64,000 bases of DNA from Pelagibacteraceae bacterium AG-470-E16 (GTDB taxonomy: Bacteria; Pseudomonadota; Alphaproteobacteria; Pelagibacterales; Pelagibacteraceae), in assembly GCA_003209195.1 (NCBI GenBank), contig QCSF01000001.1, positions 1 through 64,000 of the forward strand, read 5' to 3'. The position numbers and the translations under genes are program-made. Below, piece by piece: positions 9,380 through 17,598 of the stretch (position 1 is its first letter; the number at the start of each line of letters is the position of its first letter). The notes beneath the pieces were generated by a model. It saw nothing but the letters and a program-made list of their open reading frames with translations, was not told the DNA's origin and did no database searches.

Positions 9380-10354
9380 ATGAAATCTGAAAAACAAATT
9401 TTAAATTTTGCTAAAAAAATTATAAATGAAGAAATTATAGCTTTATCCAAAATTAATAAACACTTAAATAAAAATTTTTCTAAAGCAGTAAATTTAATAA
9501 ATAATAGCAAAGGAAACATAGTTTTTTCTGGTGTCGGTAAATCGAAACTTATTCTCGAAAAAACGTGTGGTACTTTTTCCTCTCTTGGTATTTCAAGTTA
9601 TATTTTAGACCCTAATCAAGCAAGCCACGGAAGCTTGGGTAATTTACAAAAAAATGATACTTTAATTATTGCCTCTAACAGTGGTAATACAAATGAACTA
9701 TTATCAATATTTAAATTTGCAAAAAAATATAAAATTAAAATAATTGGTATATCTTCGAATTCTAAATCTCAGCTTTTTAAAAATTCCGATGTAAACATTA
9801 TTTATTCAAAAGTAAAAGAAGCGGGTGATAAAAATTTTAAATTAGTTCCCACAAGTTCTACAATTGCTTTAGCTGCAATTGGGGACGCACTAGCGATTTC
9901 TGTTGCAAAATTAAGAAATTTTAAAATTAGAGAGTTTGGTGAAACACATCCAAGTGGCTCTATTGGAAAATCTTTAACACCGATCAAAGAACTTTTAATT
10001 ACTGGAAAAAAAATTCCATATATAAATTCCAATGCTTCTTTTTCAGAAGTATTGTCTGCTATAGCTTCAAATAGGCTGGGTTGCGTTTTAATAAAAGATA
10101 AAAATTCTAAAAAACTATCTATTATCACAGATGGAGATACCGCAAGAGCTTCAACAAAGAATCTATATTTCTCAAAATTTAAAGCAAGAGACTTTATGAC
10201 AAAAAATCCAAAATACATTGATGAAATGACTCTAGCCCCAGACGCATTGTCAATTATGAATGATAAGAGGATTACGATTCTTTTAGTAAAGTCTAAGGGA
10301 GTGTTTAAAGGTCTTGTAAGTATACATTCAATTATTGAGTTTCTTGAGAAATGA
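9380..10354 (+). CDS. kdsD: Arabinose-5-phosphate isomerase (KpsF/GutQ family)
   Basis: Interconverts ribulose-5-phosphate and arabinose-5-phosphate, the first step to the KDO of lipopolysaccharide. The N-terminal SIS domain holds FSGVGKSKLI, ASHGSLGNLQ and IASNSGNTNELL, followed by ETHPSGSIGK, typical of the family. Two C-terminal CBS domains follow (LIKDKNSKKLSIITDGD and FMTKNPKYID). The track starts at a TTG at 9368 overlapping rnd; the ATG at 9380 (MKSEKQIL) is more likely. Its stop overlaps the lptC start by four bases (ATGA), so kdsD and lptC are translationally coupled, which fits a shared role in LPS. Confidence 0.9.
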   Translation: MKSEKQILNFAKKIINEEIIALSKINKHLNKNFSKAVNLINNSKGNIVFSGVGKSKLILEKTCGTFSSLGISSYILDPNQASHGSLGNLQKNDTLIIASNSGNTNELLSIFKFAKKYKIKIIGISSNSKSQLFKNSDVNIIYSKVKEAGDKNFKLVPTSSTIALAAIGDALAISVAKLRNFKIREFGETHPSGSIGKSLTPIKELLITGKKIPYINSNASFSEVLSAIASNRLGCVLIKDKNSKKLSIITDGDTARASTKNLYFSKFKARDFMTKNPKYIDEMTLAPDALSIMNDKRITILLVKSKGVFKGLVSIHSIIEFLEK

Positions 10355-10941
10355 TATCAAAAAAAACCAAATCTAATTTATTTTTATTAACGGTTTGCAT
10401 AGGTGCAATTTTTTTCTATACCTATTATATATCTCAGAATAAAGGATCTATAAAAATTGAAAAGGAAAAAGCCCCTGTAATAAACAAAAGTAATGAAGTT
10501 GAAAAAGGAATTACTAAATTCACTGATGTTGAATATAAAACTTCTAATGTTAAAAATAAGATATTCATTACCAAAGGTAGAGAGGCTTTTCTTAATAAAG
10601 ACAAACCCGATTTAATTCAATTAAATACTGTTCATAGTTATACAACGTTAAGTGATGGAACGATACTCAATATAAAATCAGATAAAGCGCAGTATTTTAA
10701 AAATACTAAAAATATAAAATATTTTCAAAATGTGAAAATTTTAAACAAAAATGGAATTATCACTGCTGAAGAAGCAAATTTTTTTTCAGAAAAAAATTTA
10801 ATAAGACTAAAAAAAAATGTTATATTTAAAGATACAAAAAACACCATTAAAGGAGATATAGCTGAACTTAATACTATATCAAATAACTTAGAAATTTTTA
10901 TGAATAAAAAACAGGATAAAGTTTATGGAAAAAGACAATAA
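10351..10941 (+). CDS. lptC: LPS export periplasmic protein LptC
   Basis: Bitopic inner-membrane protein that receives lipopolysaccharide from LptB2FG. One N-terminal membrane helix (about residues 8-26, LFLLTVCIGAIFFYTYYIS) is followed by a periplasmic beta-jellyroll. The repeats LNIKSDKAQYF, FQNVKILNKNGIITAEEANF and LKKNVIFKD have the alternating strand pattern shared by LptC and LptA. The call rests on position (kdsD-lptC-lptB) and topology more than on sequence identity. The expected lptA gene is missing between this gene and lptB. LptC overlaps lptB by 17 bases. Confidence 0.75.
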   Translation: MISKKTKSNLFLLTVCIGAIFFYTYYISQNKGSIKIEKEKAPVINKSNEVEKGITKFTDVEYKTSNVKNKIFITKGREAFLNKDKPDLIQLNTVHSYTTLSDGTILNIKSDKAQYFKNTKNIKYFQNVKILNKNGIITAEEANFFSEKNLIRLKKNVIFKDTKNTIKGDIAELNTISNNLEIFMNKKQDKVYGKRQ

Positions 10942-11896
10942 TATTAAAAAAAAAAAAATTAAAATAAAAGCTAACACTCAAATAAAGCAAAGGCTTATTT
11001 TAAAAAAAGAGTTTATTTACAAAGATAAAGTTTCAGAACCTGATATCCTTATACTAAAAAAAATAGTTAATAAAAAAAATATTAAAACAAAAAAAATATT
11101 ATCTCCAAATGTTAAGATCGCTAGTTCAAATGTAATTAACCTTAACAAAGAAAGTAAAAAAGGAATTACCAATAACATTTTGTCAGTTTCGAAAATATCT
11201 AAGTCTCTTGGTGGCAAACCAATACTCAAAAATATATCCTTTTCTTTAAAACATGGTCAGATATTAGGGTTGCTAGGGCCGAATGGAGCAGGTAAATCAA
11301 CTTTATTTAATTTAATAGTTGGCAAAATTTTTCCTGATCTTGGACAAATAAAATTGAATAATGAAAGTATAATTCATCTACCAATTCATAGAAGAGCTTT
11401 AAAAGGAATAAGTCTACTAGAACAACACAAAGGGCTGTTTGGAAATATGACTGCTTATGAAAATTTATATGCTATTCTTGAGCTTTACATAGAAGATAAA
11501 AATAAAATTGAAGCAAAGATTTCTCAACTACTGTCATATTTCGGATTACAATATTTATCAGATGTTAAAGCAAATAATATGTCTGGCGGTGAGTATAAAA
11601 AAATTTCAACACTACAAAGAATTTGTAACAAGGACATTAAAGTACTTTTGTTAGATGAACCTATGGCTGCCCTAGATCCTCTGAGTATATCATCAATTAA
11701 AAAATTTATATTAGAATTAAGAGATATAGGATTATCTGTAATAATTACAGATCATAATTTTTTTGCAATTCAAGATATATTAGATAATTGTATTATCATT
11801 AGAGATGGCAATGTAATGGTAGAGGGTTCTCCAAAAACTATAATGAAGAATGAACAGGCAATAAAGTATTATCTCGGAACTGGTTTTAAGATTTAA
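10925..11896 (+). CDS. lptB: LPS export ABC transporter ATPase LptB with a lysine-rich N-terminal extension
   Basis: Cytoplasmic ATPase that powers LPS extraction through LptFG. The ABC domain starts near residue 85: Walker A GPNGAGKST (118-126), signature MSGGEYKKIS, Walker B VLLLDEP and H-loop ITDHNF are all present. LptB is normally about 240 residues. This one is 323 because of a roughly 84-residue N-terminal stretch rich in Lys and Ile with no recognisable domain. The start at 10925 lies within the end of lptC. An internal start near codon 80 cannot be excluded, but the extension is open and in frame throughout. Confidence 0.85.
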   Translation: MEKDNNIKKKKIKIKANTQIKQRLILKKEFIYKDKVSEPDILILKKIVNKKNIKTKKILSPNVKIASSNVINLNKESKKGITNNILSVSKISKSLGGKPILKNISFSLKHGQILGLLGPNGAGKSTLFNLIVGKIFPDLGQIKLNNESIIHLPIHRRALKGISLLEQHKGLFGNMTAYENLYAILELYIEDKNKIEAKISQLLSYFGLQYLSDVKANNMSGGEYKKISTLQRICNKDIKVLLLDEPMAALDPLSISSIKKFILELRDIGLSVIITDHNFFAIQDILDNCIIIRDGNVMVEGSPKTIMKNEQAIKYYLGTGFKI

Positions 11897-12183
11897 TTTT
11901 TTGAATTTTGTTCTTCTTCACTTGCTGCATCATCAAGTGATATTACCCCATCATCATCATCTACAGCGTCATCTGCATTATCTATGTCAGCAAATTCATC
12001 TTTAGTCTGAGGTTTTGGCGCTTCTTGAACAGGTTGAGTGTTAAAGTTAGCAAATACATCCTCTTCAATTACAATATCTTTTTCTCCACAAGGACATTTA
12101 AAGGGCGACTTTTTATTGAAATCATAGAATTTCTTTTCACAGTGTGGGCACACCCTTTTTTGTCCAAATTTTTTGTCAGCCAT
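11893..12183 (-). CDS. TIGR02300 / FYDLN-acid family protein
   Basis: Small 96-residue protein with an N-terminal zinc-ribbon-like CPHCEKKFYDFNKK...CPCG segment followed by a very acidic tail (AVDDDDGV). FYDFN corresponds to the FYDLN signature of the family, which is found mainly in Alphaproteobacteria and usually sits next to aroA, as here. Function is unknown; a metal-binding regulatory or chaperone role is only a guess. It is convergent with lptB (four-base overlap) and divergent from aroA-cmk. Confidence 0.85.
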   Translation of the reverse strand: MADKKFGQKRVCPHCEKKFYDFNKKSPFKCPCGEKDIVIEEDVFANFNTQPVQEAPKPQTKDEFADIDNADDAVDDDDGVISLDDAASEEEQNSKN

Positions 12184-12237
12184 TAAAATCTCTTTTTGTA
12201 TATTAATTTAGTGGGTATATATTGATCTACTAATCTA

Positions 12238-14226
12238 ATGGCAATTAAAAAATTAATCCCAAATAATGATATTTCAGTAAAAGGGTGTTGTAAATTACCA
12301 TCAGATAAGAGTCTTTCCATAAGAGCCATTTTATTTTCAAGTATATCATATGGAATATCAAAAATTAAAATTAACAATCCTGGTGAGGATGTTATTTCAT
12401 CAATTATTGCGATCAAAAAACTTGGAATTAAAGTTGAAAAAAAAGGTGATTATTACTTAATATATGGCCTAGGGATTGGGTATCCCATCAATAAAAAAAA
12501 GCTAACTATAGATTGTAGAAATAGCGGAACAACCCTAAGATTGATTACGCCACTTATCGCAGGCTCTAAAATTAATGCAAAAATAATTGGTGACCAAAGT
12601 TTATCGAGCAGACCTTATAGACTTCAATTTCTAAGAAGTTTTTTAATGAATGTTAAACCTACAAATAAACAATATTTGCCCTTAGAAATTAAAGGCCACT
12701 CTAATTGTATACAAGCGAATATTAAAATTTCAAAACCCTCTGCACAAATGGTAAGTGCAGCAACTTTAGCAGGTATTTCAAGTTTTGGTGAAACGACGAT
12801 AGAGTGTCAAAATAATTTAAGAGATCACACAACTAGATTGTTAAAATATTTAGGATACCCAATTAAAGTTAAAAATAAAAAGTATAATCAAAAAATTATA
12901 TTACTTGGAAAGCAATTTTTGGCACCTTTGGTGAATTTTGATATACCTTCTGATCCATCTTCAAGTGCATTTTTAATTTCGATTTCTGTTTTAACAATTG
13001 GAAGCCAAATAAAAATACAAAATGTTTGTCTCAATGAGTTTAGGATTGGATATATTAGAGTTTTAAAAAAAATGGGGGCCAATATTAAATTTCAAAACAA
13101 AAGAAAGTATTTTGGAGAAATAGTAGGTGACATTATTGCTAGCTACTCACCAAATTTAAAAGGCATAATAATTAAACCACAAGAAATAGCCAGTATTATA
13201 GATGAAGTTCCAGTATTGTTAATAGTGTCTTTATTTTGTGAGTCAAAAAGTGTTTTTAACAATTTAACTGAACTTAAATTTAAAGAAACCAATAGATTAA
13301 AAGTAATGTATGAAAATTTAAAATTGATTGGAGCTAATATTGTAAGAAAAAAAGATAATTTAATTATTGACGGTCTTACAGAAAATTTTTATTCAAATGA
13401 TATCAAAATCATAAAAAATTTTAATAAAGATCATAGAATTGCTATGGCATTTTATGTTCTATCAGCAGTATCTAGAAAAAAATTACAGATTAATGATTTT
13501 GATTGTACAAATGTGTCATTTCCAAAATTTTTAAGCACTATCGACAATTTAAAAAATAATGATCAAAAAAAAATTATAATCGCTTGTGATGGGGGAGTAG
13601 CAAGCGGTAAAACAACTATACTAAAAAAAATTGTAAAATATTACTCTTCAAAGGCTGCTTTTATAGACTCAGGTTTACTTTATCGTTATTTAACATTTAA
13701 ACACATCGAAACTAGAAAAAAGAATATTGATTTAAAATATTTAATAAAAATTTTAGAAAATGTAAATTTAAAAAAATTACAAAATTTAAAATTACATTCT
13801 AATAATGTATCAAATAAAGTTTCCGAAATTGCAAAAATACCAATAATCAGAAAAAAACTACTACCGATTCAAAGAAAATTAATTTTTAGTTGCACTGAAT
13901 CTATTATACTTGTGGGCGGTCGTGATATTTGTTCAAAAATTCTACCCCTAGGCTTTAGCGATTTAAAAATATTCATTGAAGCAAAAGTTAAATTAAGAGC
14001 TAAAAGAAGATATCAAGAGCTAAAATTAATGAAAAATGAAAAAAATATCAGTTACAAACAAATTTTGAATGCCATAAAAGCTAGAGATTTAGCGGATAAA
14101 ACAAGAAAAGTAAGCCCACTAAAAAAAACTAAGGATTCTATATTGATACGTAATGACTCTAATGGTATATCGCGCGCACTTAAAAAAATACTTTTTTTAA
14201 TAGAAAGAGAGATTAAAAAATATTAG
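12238..14226 (+). CDS. aroA-cmk: Fused EPSP synthase - cytidylate kinase
   Basis: A single 662-residue ORF joins two enzymes normally encoded by adjacent genes. Residues about 1-440 are 3-phosphoshikimate 1-carboxyvinyltransferase (DKSLSIRA, NSGTTLR, LRDHTTRLL, DPSSSAF, KETNRLKVM, DHRIAMAF), the sixth shikimate-pathway step. From about residue 448 cytidylate kinase begins with P-loop DGGVASGKTT, then DSGLLYR, GGRDIC, RAKRRYQEL and ARDLADKTRKVSPL; it phosphorylates CMP/dCMP. No internal stop or start separates them and there is essentially no linker. Several usual residues differ: His in DKSxSHRA is Ile, and the CMK DGRDIG reads GGRDIC. The stop overlaps the rpsA GTG (TAGTG). Confidence 0.88.
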   Translation: MAIKKLIPNNDISVKGCCKLPSDKSLSIRAILFSSISYGISKIKINNPGEDVISSIIAIKKLGIKVEKKGDYYLIYGLGIGYPINKKKLTIDCRNSGTTLRLITPLIAGSKINAKIIGDQSLSSRPYRLQFLRSFLMNVKPTNKQYLPLEIKGHSNCIQANIKISKPSAQMVSAATLAGISSFGETTIECQNNLRDHTTRLLKYLGYPIKVKNKKYNQKIILLGKQFLAPLVNFDIPSDPSSSAFLISISVLTIGSQIKIQNVCLNEFRIGYIRVLKKMGANIKFQNKRKYFGEIVGDIIASYSPNLKGIIIKPQEIASIIDEVPVLLIVSLFCESKSVFNNLTELKFKETNRLKVMYENLKLIGANIVRKKDNLIIDGLTENFYSNDIKIIKNFNKDHRIAMAFYVLSAVSRKKLQINDFDCTNVSFPKFLSTIDNLKNNDQKKIIIACDGGVASGKTTILKKIVKYYSSKAAFIDSGLLYRYLTFKHIETRKKNIDLKYLIKILENVNLKKLQNLKLHSNNVSNKVSEIAKIPIIRKKLLPIQRKLIFSCTESIILVGGRDICSKILPLGFSDLKIFIEAKVKLRAKRRYQELKLMKNEKNISYKQILNAIKARDLADKTRKVSPLKKTKDSILIRNDSNGISRALKKILFLIEREIKKY

Positions 14227-15944
14227 TGGGATCAAATAATTTAAAAGTTTACAATGAAAATTCAGAATCAGAATTTTCTAAATTAATTACAAAAAATCTT
14301 GAAACTATCACGCTTAAAGAAAACTCTATAGTAACAGGCACAATAGAAAAAATTGACGATAAATTTGTACATGTTTTTATAAAAGGTGCAAAATCCAGTG
14401 GTTTAGTAGATAAAAACGAAATTCCACATGCTGAAAGAAATGAACTAAAAGAAGGTAATGATATTGAAGTTTTTTTAGAGCGTACAGAGGATAAAAACGG
14501 AAATATTGTTTTAAGTATTGAAAAAGCAAGAAGATCCAAGTCATGGGAAAAAATCAAAGAAGCCTTCGAAAAGAAAGAGAATGTATCTGGTATGCTTAGA
14601 AATACAGTTAAAGGAGGTTTGGTATGCGAAATCATGGGCGTGATGGCTTTTGTTCCAAATTCACAACTTGATACAAAACCTGTAAAAAATATTAAGGAGT
14701 ATTTAGATAAGCCATTAGAATTTAGAATAATTAAAATAGACGAAATAAGATTTAATGTAATAGCTAGTAGAAGAGAAATAATCGAAGAAGAAAAAAATAA
14801 AAATAAGGAAAAAGTCATTAAAAATTATAAAGTTGGAGATATTGTAGAGGGAACTATTAAGGCTGTTCAATCTTATGGCTGTTTTGTAAGTATTGAGAGT
14901 TTGGATTGTTTACTACACTCATCTGAGGTATCGCATCTAAAAATTTCAAATCTGAATGACATGTTTAATGTCGGTGAAAAAGTAAAAGTAAAAATTTTAG
15001 AAATTGATAAAGAAAATATGAGAATGAGTTTGTCTGTAAAAGCTATGTTACCTGATCCTTTCGAAACAATGAAGGATAAATTTATAATTGGGAATGAATA
15101 TGATGTAAAAATTACAAAGTTAACCGACTTTGGTGCATTTGCAGAAATGTCAGAAGGTGTGGTAGGCTTAATACATTCAAGTGAAATCAAACATATGCAA
15201 AAGAATGTAAATCCAAAATCTGTTTTTAAAATAAATGACGTAATTAAAGTAAAATTAAAAGAAGTAGACATTGAAAAAAGGAAAATTGGATTAAGTTATA
15301 AAGATTGTTTACCAAATCCGATAGATGAATTTATATCTAGGTATCCATCTGGATCTACTGTTGAAGCTAAAGTTATAACAAAACAACACTTTGGTATTTT
15401 TTGTAATACAGGTGACAGTGATTTAGAGAAAATTGATATTTTTGTTCATTATAAACAACTAGATTATAATGAAAGTTCGAAAGCATTAGATAGTTTCAAA
15501 AAAGGCGACAAGGTAAAAATAAAAATTATTGACATTAAAGATGAAAAAGTAAATGGGTCTATCAGAGCATTAAAGAGAGACCCCTATTCATTTTTTGATG
15601 GAAAAAAAATTGGAGATATTGTTTCAACAAGAGTTGTAGAGGTGCTAGATAATGGTTTAAAAGTAGACGTGGGTCCTGAGCGATATCAGGTTATTATAAG
15701 AAAATCAGAGTTAGCTTTAGAGAAATCAGATCAAAGACCAAACCGATTTTCTTCTGGTGACTCGATTGACGCTGCTATTCTTGAGATAGATCCAGTAAAA
15801 AGAAAAGTAAAATTATCTGTTAAATACTTAGAACAAAAAGAAAAAGATTTAGCTATTGAAAAATATGGTTCTACAAGCTCTGGTCAGTCATTAGCGGGAA
15901 TTTTAGGTGAAGCTTTAGAAAAAAAAGACCAAAAAAAAGATTAA
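14226..15944 (+). CDS. rpsA: 30S ribosomal protein S1
   Basis: RNA-binding ribosomal protein that helps recruit mRNA to the 30S subunit. At 572 residues it has the six S1 (OB-fold) repeats of proteobacterial S1. Good copies are VGDIVEGTIKAVQSYGCFVS, VKITKLTDFGAFAEMSEGVV and IGDIVSTRVVEVLDNGLKV. The start is a GTG overlapping the stop of aroA-cmk by one base, so expression is coupled; this cmk-rpsA-ihfB order is standard in Proteobacteria. The C-terminal tail is Lys/Glu rich, and no domain is missing. Confidence 0.95.
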   Translation: MGSNNLKVYNENSESEFSKLITKNLETITLKENSIVTGTIEKIDDKFVHVFIKGAKSSGLVDKNEIPHAERNELKEGNDIEVFLERTEDKNGNIVLSIEKARRSKSWEKIKEAFEKKENVSGMLRNTVKGGLVCEIMGVMAFVPNSQLDTKPVKNIKEYLDKPLEFRIIKIDEIRFNVIASRREIIEEEKNKNKEKVIKNYKVGDIVEGTIKAVQSYGCFVSIESLDCLLHSSEVSHLKISNLNDMFNVGEKVKVKILEIDKENMRMSLSVKAMLPDPFETMKDKFIIGNEYDVKITKLTDFGAFAEMSEGVVGLIHSSEIKHMQKNVNPKSVFKINDVIKVKLKEVDIEKRKIGLSYKDCLPNPIDEFISRYPSGSTVEAKVITKQHFGIFCNTGDSDLEKIDIFVHYKQLDYNESSKALDSFKKGDKVKIKIIDIKDEKVNGSIRALKRDPYSFFDGKKIGDIVSTRVVEVLDNGLKVDVGPERYQVIIRKSELALEKSDQRPNRFSSGDSIDAAILEIDPVKRKVKLSVKYLEQKEKDLAIEKYGSTSSGQSLAGILGEALEKKDQKKD

Positions 15945-15996
15945 CTCTTTCTTTTATTGCGATCTAAAATTATAATATTTTCAATACTTTATTGAA

Positions 15997-16305
15997 ATGT
16001 CTAAAAAAAGTTATGTTAAATCAAATTTAATAAGAGATCTTCAGTATCATTTTCAAGAAATTCCAAACAATGATATTGAGCGAATTGTTGATATAATTTT
16101 TAAATACTTATCTAATTCTCTGACTTTTAAAAAAAATATTGAAATAAGAGGGCTTGGAACTTTTAAAGTAAAAAAAATGCCTCCCCGTAATGCCAGAAAT
16201 CCTAGAACAGGTCAGAATATAAAAATTGAAGAGAAAAATAAAATAAAGTGGAAAAGCTCAAAATTACTTAATTCTCGTATAAATAAGGATAAAAGTGTTG
16301 AATAA
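15997..16305 (+). CDS. ihfB: Integration host factor beta subunit
   Basis: 102-residue DNA-bending protein of the HU/IHF family. The helical N-terminus (KSNLIRDLQYHF) is followed by the beta-arm motif GLGTFKVKKMPPRNARNPRTG, with the conserved RNPRTG turn that intercalates in the minor groove. Assignment to the beta subunit rests on its position after rpsA; the sequence alone says HU/IHF. It overlaps pyrF by 11 bases. Confidence 0.85.
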   Translation: MSKKSYVKSNLIRDLQYHFQEIPNNDIERIVDIIFKYLSNSLTFKKNIEIRGLGTFKVKKMPPRNARNPRTGQNIKIEEKNKIKWKSSKLLNSRINKDKSVE

Positions 16306-16984
16306 AAAAATTATATTTATTGCACTTGATTGCTCGATATCAAAAGCAAATTTGATAATTAGATCTATACCGAAATATGAGTCAAAAAATTACACGTTTG
16401 GTTTAAAAATAGGTTATCAAATTTTTTTTTCTCGTGGTGGTAGAGAATTTGTTAAATCAATTAAAAATTTTCCAATTTTTTTAGATTTAAAATTAAATGA
16501 TATAGAAACTACTACTAAAAATGCATTAATATCCCTCAAAGATTTAAAAAATATAAAATATATTACTATCCATGTAAATACTGGTAAAAAAACAATAAAA
16601 AGTGCAAGAAACTTTACAAATGCAAAATTACTTTGTGTAACTACTCTAACTACTTTAGATCAAAAAGATATTAAAGAAATTGGATATAACAAAAAGATTG
16701 ATAATCTTATTTTGCATCAGGCTAACCTCGCTAAACAATGTGGATGCTATGCGGTGATATGCAGTGCTAGAGAATCTTTAAAAATAAATAATTTAGTAAA
16801 AATAAAAACTATCACACCAGGTATAAGGCTTTTAGGTGATAAGATTAATGACCAAAAAAGAATATCTACACCTAGAAATGCTTTGACCAAACAAAAAGCG
16901 TCTGGAATAGTAATTGGTAGAAGTTTAACGTCAGGAAATATAAAAAATAATTTTAAAAAACTTATTCAACATTTAGAGTTATGA
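16295..16984 (+). CDS. pyrF: Orotidine 5'-phosphate decarboxylase
   Basis: Last step of UMP synthesis. The catalytic D-x-K-x-x-D array is visible as DLKLNDIETT; the family usually has DLKFHDIPNT. TPGIRLLGD (usually TPGIRP) and the phosphate-binding end GIVIGRSLT are also present. At 229 residues it is normal length. The start is a GTG within the end of ihfB. The stop overlaps trpF (ATGA). Confidence 0.85.
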   Translation: MLNKKIIFIALDCSISKANLIIRSIPKYESKNYTFGLKIGYQIFFSRGGREFVKSIKNFPIFLDLKLNDIETTTKNALISLKDLKNIKYITIHVNTGKKTIKSARNFTNAKLLCVTTLTTLDQKDIKEIGYNKKIDNLILHQANLAKQCGCYAVICSARESLKINNLVKIKTITPGIRLLGDKINDQKRISTPRNALTKQKASGIVIGRSLTSGNIKNNFKKLIQHLEL

Positions 16985-17598
16985 GTCTTCCAACAATTAA
17001 AGTTTGTGGAAATAAGAACGCTAGCATTATTCAACTTTGTATCAATCTCGGTGCCACTTTAATTGGTTTCGTTATAAATTACCCTAAAAGTCCTAGGTCA
17101 ATTTCAACGTATAAACTTAAAATATTAGTAAAAAATATTCCAAAACATATAAAAAAGGTTGCAGTGATGGTAAATCCAACAATTGAGGAAGTAAAAGAAA
17201 TATCGAACTACTGTAATGTAATTCAATTACATGGAAACGAAAGTAATAAGTTTATTAAACTAATTAAAAAAGAAACTAATCTATTGATAATAAAGGTTAT
17301 AAAAGTAAAAATAAAAGAAGATCTCGAAGGTATTGATTGTTTTCCTGCTTCTGATGAAATTTTACTTGATACACCTTCAATGGGACAGTCAGGTAAAGCA
17401 TTTAATTTTAATCTTTTAAATGAGATCAAAAATAAAAAATTTTTTCTTGCTGGGAAAATTGATATTAATAATGTCAAAACAGCGCTTAAATACACTGATA
17501 AAATCGACGTAAATTCTGGTTTGGAAACTGAAAAGGGTATAAAAGACAGCGACAAAATTAAAGAATTTTTCAACAGGTTAAAAAATGATAAAAGTTAA
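16981..17598 (+). CDS. trpF: Phosphoribosylanthranilate isomerase
   Basis: (beta/alpha)8 enzyme of tryptophan synthesis that isomerises phosphoribosylanthranilate. The catalytic Cys lies in KVCGN and the catalytic Asp in ILLDTPSMGQSG. Other landmarks are YPKSPRSIS, IQLHGNES and DVNSGLETEKGIKD. The phosphate-site motif that usually reads LAGG is LAGK here. At 205 residues it is full length. It is coupled at both ends: ATGA with pyrF and a 14-base overlap with trpB. No trpC, trpD or trpE lies in this window. Confidence 0.85.
   Translation: MSLPTIKVCGNKNASIIQLCINLGATLIGFVINYPKSPRSISTYKLKILVKNIPKHIKKVAVMVNPTIEEVKEISNYCNVIQLHGNESNKFIKLIKKETNLLIIKVIKVKIKEDLEGIDCFPASDEILLDTPSMGQSGKAFNFNLLNEIKNKKFFLAGKIDINNVKTALKYTDKIDVNSGLETEKGIKDSDKIKEFFNRLKNDKS

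Noticed and set aside
9802-10218. 138-residue ORF antisense to kdsD
   Set aside because: Shadow of the SIS/CBS coding region, which is clear on the plus strand.
12183-12416. 77-residue minus-strand ORF at the start of aroA
   Set aside because: Overlaps the well-supported start of aroA-cmk and has no motif.
14249-15271. Two ORFs antisense to rpsA (189 and 132 residues)
   Set aside because: Mirror reading of S1 repeats; Ser/Phe/Ile-rich composition typical of antisense of Lys/Glu-rich genes, and rpsA is unambiguous.
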